From NCBI GenBank assembly GCA_014706295.1, contig JACSVZ010000001.1, forward strand, positions 36,938,318-37,002,317: a stretch of 64,000 nt of DNA, read 5' to 3'. Position numbers and translations under genes: made by a program. Below, in pieces: positions 49,300 through 61,330 of this stretch. The stretch's first letter is position 1, and each line of letters starts with the position of its first letter. The notes below the pieces were generated by a model. It searched no databases. It saw only the letters and a list, made by a program, of their open reading frames with translations, and was not told the origin of the DNA. Source of the stretch: Lycocorax pyrrhopterus obiensis. Taxonomy: Eukaryota > Chordata > Aves > Passeriformes > Paradisaeidae.

Positions 49300-50127
49300 A
49301 GTTCCAGGGATGCCTTCCACAAGGTTGCTCAAAGCCCCATCCAGCTTGTTCTGTTCAAGGTTGGGGGTGGTGCATCCACAAGTTCTCTGAGCAACTTGTT
49401 TCAGCGTCTTGCCACCCTCACAGCGCAGAACTTCTTCCTAATATCTAAACTAAACCTACCATTTTTCAGTTTAAAGCCATTCCCCCTTATCCTATCACTA
49501 CGTTCCCTTATAAAAAGTACCATTCCCACTCTCTTGCAGGCCCCATTTAGCTACTGGGAGGCTGCTACAAGGTCTCCACAGACCCTTCTCTTTTCCAGAT
49601 TGGACAACCCCAGCTCTCTCAACTTGTCTTCGTAGGAACAATGCTCAAGCCTTCTGATCATATTCATGGCCCTCCTCTGGACTCAGTCCAATAGGTCCAT
49701 GGCCTTATGCTGGAGGCCTCAGAGCTGGACGCTGGACTTCAGGCAGGGTTTCATGAGAGCAGAGAGTCTGAGACCTCCCTCAAACTGCTGGTCATGCTGC
49801 TTTTGATGCAGACCGGGTTGCCTTTCTGGGCTGCAAACATACATTTCTCTCTCATGTTGATCTCTCCATCCACCAACACCACCAAATCTTTCTCCCCAGG
49901 GTTCAATCCATTCTCTTCTCAGCCTGTATTTGTGCTTCGGATTGCCCTGACACAGGTAAAGGATCTTGTACTTGACTTCGTTGAGCTTCCTGTGGTTTGT
50001 ACAAACCCACCTCTCAAGGTCCCTCTGGGTGACATTCCTTCCCTCCAGCATGTCAGCTGCACCACACACCTTGGGGTTGTCAGAAAACTTGCTGAGGGTG
50101 TTTTCAGTGCCCTGGGATATTATAAAG
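49300..50127 (-). mobile_element. CR1 LINE fragment, antisense, lacking its 3' tail
   Basis: Antisense CR1 from just inside the 3' untranslated region (ccagggatgccttccacaag near 49306) through the C-terminal and thumb region up to the RT active site. On the minus strand recognisable blocks include NEVKYKILYLCQGNPKHKYR with LRREWIE near 49970-49900, and DMLEGRNVTQRDLERW near 50052-50005. At the catalytic site (about 50070-50090, minus) the usual FADD reads FSDN, so a second catalytic aspartate is lost. The last roughly 60-70 bases and the ATTCTATG tail are absent. That is unusual for CR1, which is normally truncated at its 5' end, and points to a later deletion. Confidence 0.93.
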
Positions 50128-51789
50128 GATGACCAAACAGTTATCCTTTCCTTAAGAAATCAGGCAAATCCAGTAGAGTTGCTTTCTTCTTCAACTACTT
50201 AGAAAGCATTTTAATATTTTATGCAGTGACAAGGAACTGTGAGATAGTCATTAAGGCATTAGGTTTATTACTTTCTTCTATGTGTTACTGCTCATTAGTT
50301 TTGCTTTTATTTGTTGTTTTTTTTATTTGTTTATAAACAAGCGTTTAGGAAGCAATCAGTGTCTAGGCACCTTTGGTTGCTGTTTGGGTTTGTATCTTAA
50401 CATAGAATTAAAAGATTCATCCCACACAGATCCAGAAAAACATTTGGACTATTTTGCTTTCCTCCAGTAGCTTGGCCTACTTCCTAGAATTTTCATAAGG
50501 CTTTCTTGATTCAGTAAGTCTCTTAAGAGACTCTATCACATATGTTCCGCATTATGGGGTACACACTTGCAAGAGATTGTCCACTTTTCTTCTTTTTTGG
50601 GATTTTGTGTCTCAGACTTCCTGATTTTCCACATTTCTTTAAGTGTCACTTTTTAAAGCATCTTTACAGTTTGTGTGGACAATAGTAGTGCAATTTAATC
50701 TGCTCTACATGATTTCTTGAATGCAAAAACTACTCTACCTATTCTCTAAGTCTCTCTATGACTATTGATTTATGTTGCAATTGATGTATCAGTAAGTGAA
50801 GCATGAAATTTCCTCACGTTTATTTGCAATTTCTTTCTCCAGCCCTCATGACTATTATGTGTTTAGTTTTAGTTTCAGGTTTTAATGCAAATTTCTTTAT
50901 CAGGAACTAGCAGAAAAAATTTTGTTTACTGCTCAGGTTGAAAGCGATACTGCTTTCTTGTACATGACAACCTCAGTATTAGCATAAATTTAAATGCAAA
51001 AAAACCCATTCTGATTATTTTGACTGAACTTTACTAAATTAATGGTAGATAACTAACTCAAGATTTAAACCAATCTACTTAGTTATTAGTGGATGGGTTG
51101 AACTAATACTTAGAAAACATCTTTTAGTCGTGTATCCCGTCATTTATTTGTTTACTTGTTCATGACTTTACCTTTGCAAAAACGTTTGCATGCCTTTACT
51201 GGATCTAATATCTGCACCTACAGCTATTCCGTCCTGTGAATTTTCCTTCCACAGACAGAGAAGAACACAATGCAGAGTTCTGAGACTCTTGTTTGCAGGA
51301 ATTCCACAACTTTCTTCCCATTCCTGCTCCTTTTTTCTTCCTAAATTCTTAGTCTTTTTGTTCTGATTAGGTTTCTGATTAATAATGATCTCTTTATTTT
51401 TAATATCTTAGTTAATTTGCAGATCAAGTCTTTTCCTTTGCTATTCAAGACTCATCTTTAGCAGCACCAGAAGGATCCTTCAGAGAAATCAGTTTTCATG
51501 TTGCACTGAAATTCTACAGGGCTTTTCTCTTGGTTAATTTTCCTTTTCTTTATGGTAAATATAAATTTAGCTACAGCAACTTTACGCTAACCCATCTACT
51601 ATCTCCAAATAGTAAAACTGAAGCTTTTCTGATGTCCTGATTGGTCAAGCTTGGCATGGATAAGATTTAATTCCTCACCATCCCACTGGTATCCATTCTA
51701 GAGAACCAATTGCCTACTCTGCAGGAGACTGCCAATAGTAAAAAATTATCTTATCACCTCTTAGGAAGATGCAGAAGTTTGAAACATAT
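50128..51789. other. AT-rich stretch without recognised genes
   Basis: No gene or transposon recognised. Confidence 0.5.
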
Positions 51790-52405
51790 AACATGCTTAA
51801 ACAACAAATGTGCTTGCAGCCCAGAGAGTCAGCCCTGTCTTGGGCTGCATAAAAAGAAGTGTGGCCAGCAGATCGAGTGAGAGAATTCTGTCCCTCTTGT
51901 CTGCTCTGCTGAGTCTCCACCTGGAGTACTACATCTAGCTCTGGGGTCCCCAGTGCAAGAAAATCCTGGACCTGTCATAGTGAGTCCAAAGGAGGGCCAT
52001 GAAAATGATCAGAAGGCTGGAACAAGCCTGTGTGAAAAAATGAGAGAGCCTGGAGAAGAGAAGGCTCTAGAAGACCTTATTTCAGCCTTTCAATGTATAA
52101 AGGGGGCTTATAAGAAAGATGGAGAGAGAGATTTTTCCAGGACCTGTAGCAATAGAAAAAGGATTAATGGTTTTAAACTTAAAGAGGATAGGTTAAAATT
52201 AAGTATAAGGAAGAAATTCTTCATGATTAAGGTGGTGAGACTTGTTCCTACAAGTTGCCCAGAGAAACTGTGGATGCCTCATCTCTGGCACTGTTTCAGA
52301 TAAGGCTGGATGAGGCTTTGGGAAACTTGATCAAGTGAAAGATGTCTCTGCACACGGCAGAAGGGGCATAACTATTTGATTTTTGAAGGTAACTATTCCA
52401 TGATG
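51790..52405 (+). mobile_element. CR1 LINE fragment, C-terminal part to 3' tail
   Basis: Plus-strand CR1. It starts near caaatgtgcttgcagccc (51805), then gctgcataaaaagaagtgtg (GCIKRSV block, 51845) and ctccacctggagtactacat (HLEYY, 51914). The block gagggccatgaaaatgatca follows near 51993, and aaagaggataggttaaaatt with aagtataaggaagaaattct lies near 52180-52220. The 3' end is ctattccatgatg at about 52393-52405. Multiple frameshifts; it is non-functional. Confidence 0.92.
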
Positions 52406-52422
52406 AGTCTGAAATTGTGGTT

Positions 52423-52677
52423 TGTCCTAGGTTTGCTTATCTGTAGAAAATGAATTATTTTTGATACTGTTATGTTGGCAGTCTTATCCTTGTATGTTAT
52501 TACTGGTATGGTTGCCTAGGTTACTTGCCTTAAATAATTTTGCTCTCCAGAAGGTTTCCCAGTGTTCCCCCTCAACCATGTACAAAGTTGAGTCACTTTT
52601 CAAGTAACTCCCCCTTACCCACCCATGATATTTAGCTTTTTCCTCGTGATGCTAACAGCTACCTCTGGCTGCTTTTT
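52423..52677 (+). mobile_element. Possible LTR, left part (interrupted by CR1)
   Basis: Begins TGTCCTAGG, similar to the common avian LTR start, immediately after the CR1 tail. It continues as non-coding sequence with a moderate C/T-rich patch (ttcccagtgttccccctcaa). No end or target duplication could be placed. The call rests on the start and on the apparent continuation after the CR1 insertion. Confidence 0.3.
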
Positions 52678-52775
52678 AGAATCACAGAATCCTTTCGGCT
52701 GGAAAAGACTTTTAAGATCATGGAGTCCAACCACAAACCTAACACTGCCAAGGTCCACTAAGCCATGTGACCATC
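52678..52775 (-). mobile_element. CR1 LINE 3' end, antisense
   Basis: The plus strand reads agaatcacagaatcctttcg, then gctggaaaagacttttaaga and tcatggagtccaaccacaaa, then cctaacactgccaaggtcca. This is the complement of the 3' end of a CR1 subfamily with the gtccaacc...cctaacactgcc pattern, distinct from the copies at 1-1578 and 21845-24110. Confidence 0.9.
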
Positions 52776-52990
52776 CACCAATTCATGTTCGGTAATTCCT
52801 CACATCTTTCTTCACAGGGCAACCTAAGGCCCGGGATGAGTCAGTAGCCTAGTCATATTTTCCCAAATATCCTTGTGACTTACAGTTGCTATGGCAGAAA
52901 CCTGAAAAAAATCTGTGTGTCATAGTCACCTCTGACCGCTTGTAAGGCAGGGATTGTGTAAATACTTGTAGTATCAGTGTTTGTTCTTTG
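52776..52990 (+). mobile_element. Possible LTR, right part
   Basis: Non-coding sequence following the antisense CR1 tail (from agggcaacctaaggcccggg near 52817). It may be the continuation of the LTR-like segment at 52423-52677, but this is inference from position and similar composition only. Confidence 0.25.
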
Positions 52991-53137
52991 ATCTAGCCAA
53001 AAATCTGAACTTTCATGGCCATTTGTTTTTTGATTTTTTTGACTGCAAAACTAACCTCTAACCTAATTTTCCTATGCTATGTGAAGAAAAAAGGCTATTT
53101 CAATTCCACTTTTCCTGTGCTTGAAAAGGGATGTTTA

Positions 53138-53221
53138 TCAAAACTCTGAATTATCAGCTTCATATGGCCAGTGCTCTATTCAAAACTCTGAATTATCACC
53201 TTGATATGGACAGTGCTGTAT
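53138..53221 (+). repeat. Tandem duplication of a 42-bp unit
   Basis: Two adjacent units, 53138-53179 and 53180-53221, both start tcaaaactctgaattatca and differ at four positions. The divergence shows it is not a very recent duplication. Confidence 0.9.
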
Positions 53222-53585
53222 TCAAGGCTTACACAAATGCTGCATGGGTCTGTACTACATTATTTGTTTGATTCAGAAAGATGGCCTTTGACTCATCAAA
53301 CACAAAGACTGAGCTTATTCTCCATGTTTGCTAAAGCATTGTCATGTTCCTTAGATTCTATTAAGTTCTAACTGCTCAGATATGGCCAAACTATTTGATG
53401 TCACAGTTATAAGTCTGCCAAACTAACAGTCCCTATGAACTATTATGTTTATAGAAAGATATCTGAATGCATTAAATCAGTAATTAATTAATAAAATGCT
53501 GTTAAGAGTTGTCGCAGATAAACTACAATTTTAAAAGAGAAAAATAGATATTTAAAGAATACCACCCTACCTCCTAACTTGCCTC

Positions 53586-53642
53586 AACTAAAAAAACCCC
53601 AAAAACAAACCACCCAAAATCAACAAAACCCTACAAACCCAC
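53586..53642 (+). repeat. A/C-rich low-complexity tract
   Basis: Irregular runs of A separated by CC, CCC or CCCC. Confidence 0.75.
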
Positions 53643-54062
53643 AGTTTATCTACTCTATTAAAATAAGAAGTAAGGTTAGAACCTTTGTGGCTTGAAATCT
53701 TATGTTTTGTCTTCTTCATGTGCTTTTTTCTTTATTATTTTCATTGTCATATTTTTCACAGGATTGCAAAAATTTTGTACCTTTTGCAGTTTTCATTAAA
53801 ATACAAAGATTGCTTTGAGAATAGCTTAATTTTGTACAATTTTTTCATTTAATGATTTCTTTTTCATTAAAATGGATTTATTCAGAGACTAGATTAGAAG
53901 ATACTTCTCCACTATTTTGAGGGGAATTATAGCATGACAGATTAGGTTTCAAAAATACAGAATCTTATTCTAGCAACAAAGAACATGTCCAGAACAAGTA
54001 CTGGTAGCTTAATACAGTCACCAGCAGCACAGTTGTAAGAAAGTCATGAGAACAGAAAGGTT

Positions 54063-54084
54063 CATACATACGTACATACATATG
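54063..54084 (+). repeat. CATA microsatellite
   Basis: Short run of catacata and cgtacataca units. Confidence 0.75.
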
Positions 54085-55096
54085 TGATAGATACAATCAT
54101 ACTGCAAAATTTCCTAAGATTATTTTCTTACTATCATAATTTAGGACAGTTTGAACATGTACTTAGATTTGTACAGGGTTTATTGTGGTTTTTTGGGTTC
54201 TTTTTTTTACAATATAAACATAAGTCCTGATTCTGCAATCACGTACAATAACAGGTGATCTTGTAAATGTCCACATGATTAGCCATGTGAATAAATGCTG
54301 TTTGGTCTGGATCTGTATAAAATATTAATATAAGAAAAGGTTCTAGTGAGATTCCATCTAGGTGATTTGTTCATAGAAGCAGTATTACACCTTTAAGTGT
54401 CTTTACACATGCTTTATATGTATGCTTGTCATGCTACTAGACAGTATGAATTATGAGAGGAATGTTATTTTGGAGAAGAAAACTCTTGTTATCTTTATAG
54501 TTCTGTAATTGTAGACATAACTGCAGCTTGTATGTAGAATTCAGAAATTGTAATCTTTCGTATTTCTAATAATGAGAACTATATAACACAATGAAAGTGC
54601 TACTTCTACTACGATTTATTTGCATTATTACATACTGTGATACCTTCCATATCCCTCTGAATTTGTTTGATACTGAAAACTTTGCATGTATTTCTGTGCT
54701 AGATTGCAAACTTCATTTTGAATCCTTTCTTTAGTTCATTCTTTACCTGAATATTGTACTAAAATAAATAATAGAAAATAGATGAGAGAAATCTTACAGT
54801 AGAAGAGTAGGAAATTAATAAAGAAAGGATTATGGGCTCTCACCTAACAATTTTGTTTGACTAAATTAAAAAAGAGATTCAGGCTGGAGTATAATCACAA
54901 TTCTGCTTTACTGCACTGCTTCAAACACAGCTTAAACATATAACCAAAAAGCACAATTAAAGTAGTAGAAATTGATATTTCTTATTTAGTTTTGGACTTT
55001 GTTTATTTCTTCTGTCTTTTATTGGAGGTGAGTGGTGCAGGCTTATGATTTTTGTGAAGGCACATAGCGTGATATAAGTTGAGCTGAAAGGTCATG

Positions 55097-55128
55097 GAAG
55101 CACACTGGGTGAGCACCCAGTATGCTTC
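55097..55128. repeat. Strong 15-bp inverted repeat with 2-base loop
   Basis: The left arm gaagcacactgggtg (55097-55111) and right arm cacccagtatgcttc (55114-55128) pair at 14 of 15 positions around a loop of AG. It would form a tight hairpin or cruciform. It is too short for a microRNA precursor, and no transposon is recognised around it. Confidence 0.8.
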
Positions 55129-58100
55129 ACAGCCATCTCACTGAGCATCACTTGCTCTTTAAGTTTTCTACTGCTTCATTACTTCAGTTTCTCTCGCAGG
55201 CTTCTGTCCCAGCAGTTGTTTGTTTTTCTTCTCGAATAGAGGTTTTCCTTTGTTCTGTCTCTTATCATATTTCTTTTTACTTCCTTAATTTCTATTGTTG
55301 ATCATAACATGTCATTTTGCCCCTAAGTTCTCATTTCCTCTAGATCTCTTTTGCTCAAACTCTTTAAAATCCATCTTTCTTCTTAATCAGCTCCAGCCAC
55401 AGTGAAAAATTAGAAAGAGGCAGTTACTTTTACTCTGTTCCTTTTCTGTTTACTGAACCTGATGAACATTTTGCTAGCTGGAAACTAATTTCATTCCTGT
55501 GGTCAGGGCTAACAGATGCTGGCAGTAGTTTTGATTAAGAGGAAGAGCCTGTGAACTTTGAGAGGGGAAGATTTTAGTAAGATTTTAAAAATCTGTAAGC
55601 GTCAAGAATAAATAAATACTGCCACAAAACTTGTTAGTGTTTTCTGATTATTTTTTCTTCCTCAACTCAAACACTGAACCCTTAGCAAGAAAATCTATTG
55701 AGGCATTTTATATGATGGATAAACTTTGCAGGCTTTGTAAGCAATTAAGTCTCAATGAAAAAGCAAATAGAACAAAAATGCTTCATCTGAATAATGTTTT
55801 TATATTACAAATACATGGGAATATTAATTTTTGATAAATAGCTGACAGATTTTAAAAAAATTAAAAATGAAATGGTTTTGGCCTATATTTTTCCTTTTTA
55901 ACAAGATTTTATGTTGCACTTAGGGTACGTATAATCTGAAACAGTGTTGTTACTTTAATTTATCATTAAATATTTAAGAATTTAAATTACATAAATATTT
56001 TTAGGGTTTGTTTTGTCTGGTCTCTTAAATTTGTCCTTTTTGGAGAAGGAAAAAAATTAAATTAATTTAAACATTGCAAATTTCAAGCCACTGAACAAAT
56101 TAAAAAGAGAAACACAGATTTGGTCTAGTACAGAAGTAAATTTAATCCATTCTCTCCTTTTTAAATTCTACTTCAGTATAAAAATTTTAAAAAAGCTCAG
56201 CAAAATTGTTGCACAGTCTTTAACTATCATTTATTTCTTTCACTTCATTTGCCTCCATATACAGAGACTTAGCTGAAATGTTGCCATAAACGGTTTATTT
56301 CTCCCCTCCTTCCACTTCAGTAGTCAATAGATTACAAGGAAATAATGACGTCTTTGTATTTCAATCATTAATAAACAGTATGTATACTCTAATTTGTACA
56401 GTATATGTTTTTCAGAGAGTTAGTCTTTGGCACATGTGTATTGGAAATTTTGTTTCAGATTTTATATGTCTTTTCCACACCGTATTAATATTATTAAGAG
56501 CACTTATTATCTTGGGTAGATACTCATGGCTTGTCAGACCTTTTAGTAGTCTAGTGTAGTAATGTTACAGACAAAAAGTAGATGATACTGTATTGTGAAA
56601 TATAACATTTGATACTTACTTCAGAAGACCCTTATTACAAAATTATTTTCTGATAATTCAGTCATTTCTCTTCTCCTAGCCACAAGAAAAATATCCCGGT
56701 ATTTTTAAAATCGAGATATTTATATTACCTATCTGCATATTCTCCCTACAGAGTGCTTCTAGAAATTAACTTAGTTCACTGTGTCTAGCCTCTAGGGACA
56801 GCCAGCAGGCAGTTTTGCCTTAACTGTTTTTAATGTGTGGAAATACACTTCTCAGTTACTCAAAGGATCATGAGGAATTTTTATTGCCCCTAGGAAGATA
56901 CTGCACAGCAAAAAGTCCAACACTGGATTTGTCTGGCAGTAAAAGCTTTCCTCCCACAGGCATTAGCCTGGCTTGGTGCAGTTAACCCACATTTCGTGAC
57001 TGAAAAGAAGCAATGTTGGTTTGAGGTTGCAACATCACCACTAACCCACACCGTGCCACCTCATTCAGCTCCACCCTTGAGACTAAACAGGTCATCAGAC
57101 CATCAGCAACTGCCATGACAAATAATTTTTGAAGACGGTACTTTAAGATAGTTAGCCTCTATGCTATTGCAAAGTTCATGATATACTTTTACATTATTAC
57201 AGTTGTCCTTGAATAGCTGCTGATAGAAATGAGATGGGAAATAGTGTCCTTTTCACTGGTGATTATTTCAATTCCCTGATGATTTGTACTGGGATGTTCT
57301 GTGAATTGTGGTACACAAAGCAAGCTATTGAAATTCTGGTTACTAAATCCTTCCTTTCCTCTTGACATTGTGCACCAGGATTGCGTATTGTAGAAGAGAA
57401 AGTATTACTGAAAGTTTATCAGGTTAGATGAAGGGAATTTTTCCTAAACTGAATGGTTTCACAGACTTTTCTCATGCATGAATAAAGATATGGAAGTTTT
57501 AGATCAAAGACCAAACAAAAGCTTCTTGTTTGACTGATTTATTTTTTTCCTTACTGAAATGAAGGCTTTGACAAAATAATGTTATTTCTTTCCCTTTCAC
57601 CCAGCTTCTCAGAGACTATAGAACTAGTTCCTAAATAGTTTCAAGGGCAATAGCAGAAATTATTTCAATTTTTATTGCATGTTGTCTTATAAATACATTC
57701 AGGTATGATGGTTTTACCTTCAAGATAAAGCACATTAAAACATGTCTACTTACCATTATCCTACTGGATCAGCAGTCCCCACAGTTAAATAGTTCAGTGT
57801 ACCGCTGGGTGATCCAGAATCATGAAAATCCTCTCATGACTTTTTTTCTTCTCCAAGTTAACAAAAATATGTTTCACTGACAATAACAAGTGAAGAAGTA
57901 GAAGCCTATTCCTTTAGCTGGATTAGCACTGTATGAAATTACTTATTAGCCACTCTCCTGGTGAACCACATGACTATCCAAATATCTTGCCAAATAGATG
58001 TCAGGTCATGCAGACCTGCAGCCATTTGAGGCAATAACAAAAAGAAATAAAAAAATATTTTCCCTAGTTAACAACAACATCCCATTTTAATTTTGCATGA

Positions 58101-60874
58101 CTTTACCTTCTTTTTTAAATTTTTTTTCACGTCAGAGTTGCTGCACAAACAGGATTCACACCAATTAAACTATGATTTAATCTTACCCCATCAGGCATTT
58201 CGTCCTCTAGCATCTCAAGCACTGTGTTGGGAGAGGTGAGATATGGTTGGGAGGGGTGAGGCTTGACTTTTTAGCACTTGCAAGATAGATAATTTTAACT
58301 CCTAATTTACTACAGGGAATAGAGAAGGCACAATTATTTCTGAATAAAATAAAGGTAATAAACAAAAGGAAATAAAAGTAACATCAGTATCTGTAAAAAA
58401 ACCAACCAACCAAAACAAGCCAAAACCTACAACAAGTAAAACCCATAAAAAACACTGCCCTATTTTTTTGTTTGAAAGACTGTAGATATTTACTTTCAGC
58501 ACAAAAAAAAAAAAAATTGTATATTTGCTGGAGGGAATGTATTTATGATTGACTAAAATTCATTGATCTAAAAGTTCTAAGACACGTTTTGTTTTTGGTA
58601 TGTCTTTACTGACACACCCTCTTCTGTGAATGTCTTGCAGATTTGAATCTCATATAACCATATATAATCTATTTCATGTCCTACATAGGAAATTTCTCAA
58701 AAAAAATATGTGATGAATATATTTGAATATACTTTGCTCTGTACCTGAGAGGAGAGGAAGAAAACGGATTTGGGGAGAGGTGTGCCATTTTACCTGAGGG
58801 GATCTCAGTCATGGGAGAATTAGAGCAGGGTCAGGTAGCAGAAATCCAGCAGATGGAAGATCTCTAGCAGGCGGACTTACTGTGCATAGTCAGCATGGAG
58901 GCAGGCATTCCTGGGAGAACCTGATGGCCTACAGATCATGAAAGAAGGTGGCACATAGTATTTGGAATATTACTATAGATCTGCTTGTTAAAAAGCAGGA
59001 GAGTTCAAACTAGGGAAGCAGAAAAAAACAAAGGTAAGTTCCTTAAAAGCAGTGTAACCCCTGACTCACTTCTGAAGCAGAAATCCCTGTTAAAATCCGA
59101 GATTTTCGTACTTTTTTTTTTCTCTTCCTCTCATGGGAAACAGGAACAGAAGCAGCAATAAAAACCTTCTACTGGCATACACATGCAGAGTTTTATTGCT
59201 ACTGCTGTTCATGTTCTGTGAGTGAAGAGAATGAAATAAGGAACTACATACTGAAACAGCACAGGGTAAGCAGGCTATACTGCTGAGCAAGTTTACCCTC
59301 ACCTTCAGATATGGAAAATTACAGTACTGGATTTAAAGGTATTTGCACTGCATGATCCCTAAATAATAATTATAAGCTAAAACTCTGTTATTTAATATTA
59401 TATATAACCACATCATTTTGAATGGATTAATTACTGTATAAACATAGTGATTATATCCCAGACATTTGATGTGGTGTTTGATGCTTTAATTTTAAATTGG
59501 ACAATATTCTTATGTGAATTAATCCCCAGACTTTTCTACTCTTAATACACATTTCAATAATTTCAAAAGATGAATAATAATAAAAAGAAATTGTACCCCG
59601 TTAGGATAGAATTAATCATGAATGTTATGAAGAAATATGTTCATTCTGCAAGGATAAGTTGCTATTAGTTACTGGAGACAAATTTCTAATGAACACAGGT
59701 CTGTTGCTTTTCTAGCTGACACTAACACTTGTGCAATGAAGGCTTCCCAGAAGGTTACATGGCTTTTTTTTGACAGTCAGGGTTTATTAATTTTTTTTTT
59801 CTATCATGCATGCTGTATCTTGGGTTTTGTTTTTATTTTCTTCTAATTCACAACTTAAAGCTTGCAAGAAAATCAAGTTGACAATTCATACTTTTCACTT
59901 CTATTCAGATACTTTTTTGGCCTTTTCACTACACTTAGGCCAAACCAAAGAAAGGATATTTTAAATACGTATTTAAATGGCAATAATTAGTCTACTGAAA
60001 GCTGTTGAATTTTCTTTTTAAAAACATTTTTTTCTTGTAACTTTAGAACACAATGATGATGAAAACAATTATGATGTTTCATGTTTATCTAGATGCAGTG
60101 TTTATCTGAAAACAGGAAGAAGTAATTTTGCCATAGGTCTCAGTTGGAGACCGTAAATTCACAGTTCCTTCTTGTCAAAATGTTGTCAAGAGTATATGGG
60201 GAAAAAATGAAACTGGCTCAAGCTAATTGATGAAGATGCATTCATTTTACTTGAAATGACTCAAAACTTATGAAGATTTTTGTGATTATGGAACTTGGTC
60301 TAGGATCCACAGATTTCTGGGGCTTGCTGTGCTTGATATGAGAAGTTCCAATGACAAGCAGAACACATTCTTTCTGAAAGACTGGAAACTGAGGATGAAG
60401 AAAAAGTACTTAAAATAGGGACATTGCGTTTCCTGCTTTAACTTTCCCACAACTGCTTGAGTTTATTTATAATACTTTTATTTAGACTTCAGTTAAAATT
60501 TGTATATCTGGATAAAGTAGAGTTTTGAAGTCTGACAATCATTAATTGAGTTGTCTGAATGTGTTCTCAACAGCAGCCCTGTGTGGAATTTGACTGTTTT
60601 CCATGCTTTCAAAACATATTGGCAAAGAAGTTTTAACTGGCAGTCTCATGTATTCTATTTTTGTGGAACTTGACAGAAATATGAATTTTGGTGTTCTTCT
60701 GAGTGGTATGAATAACTCTGCACATCTCTGGAAGGTAATTTAGCATGAACAAATTCTTTGCCTTGATATTTATGAGTGCAGCTGTAGGCCATAACCTAAA
60801 GTCTGGAATAAATTTTCTGTGAAAGTGAAATACAACAAGAGTTTTATGAGCCCCAGATCATATAAAGTGTTTGC

Positions 60875-61330
60875 AAAATTAGAATGATTAAAGGATGATA
60901 AAGCACCAGGCTCAGATAAATTGTTCTGTGGCATGTTTGGGGGACTAGAAAAGTCTGTGTCAGATATTTTTGATAACTCACTGAGGTTAATGAAGTAACA
61001 GAGGTGGCAAAATATGTTTCTCTTTAAAAGTGTAAGAAAAGATCTATGAAAGATTCAAAACTACAGACCTGAAAAGCATGCAATAATTAGAAGAATAGTG
61101 GGAATGGAGCACATAAGATAGGATTATGAGCCATTTAAAACAATGGCATATAAGGGACATGACTAATTTTCTTTATTTCTTTTAAAATATATATTTACTA
61201 AATTTGTGAACAGAGGCAGTAGTGGAAATAATTAATGTGAATTTCAGAAACATTTTATATGTCATTATACAAAATTGCATTTCTATGCTGGTGCTAGCAG
61301 TGTTTTGGCATAAGAACTGCAGGAAAGAGA
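60875..61330 (+). mobile_element. Old CR1-type LINE fragment, RT N-terminal part
   Basis: Decayed plus-strand LINE. The start encodes DKAPGSDKLF (near 60898-60930), matching the K.PG.DG motif at the beginning of CR1 RT domains. It is followed, in another frame, by a YRP block (actacagacctgaaaagcat near 61060). Next come the region cataagataggattatgagc (61108) and gactaattttctttatttct (61161), which match the segment before the F..AFD block of ancient amniote CR1. Divergence is high, similar to the old copy at 46385-47450. The right boundary is uncertain. Confidence 0.5.

Larger units (their letters stand above)
52991..60869. other. Long AT-rich stretch without recognised genes
   Basis: About 7.9 kb with no exon, RNA gene or confident transposon. 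It holds a 42-bp tandem duplication, an A/C-rich tract, a small CATA microsatellite and a strong inverted repeat, all listed separately. An A/C-rich stretch with (ccaa)n lies at 58390-58450 and an A-run at 58502-58515. Confidence 0.5.
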
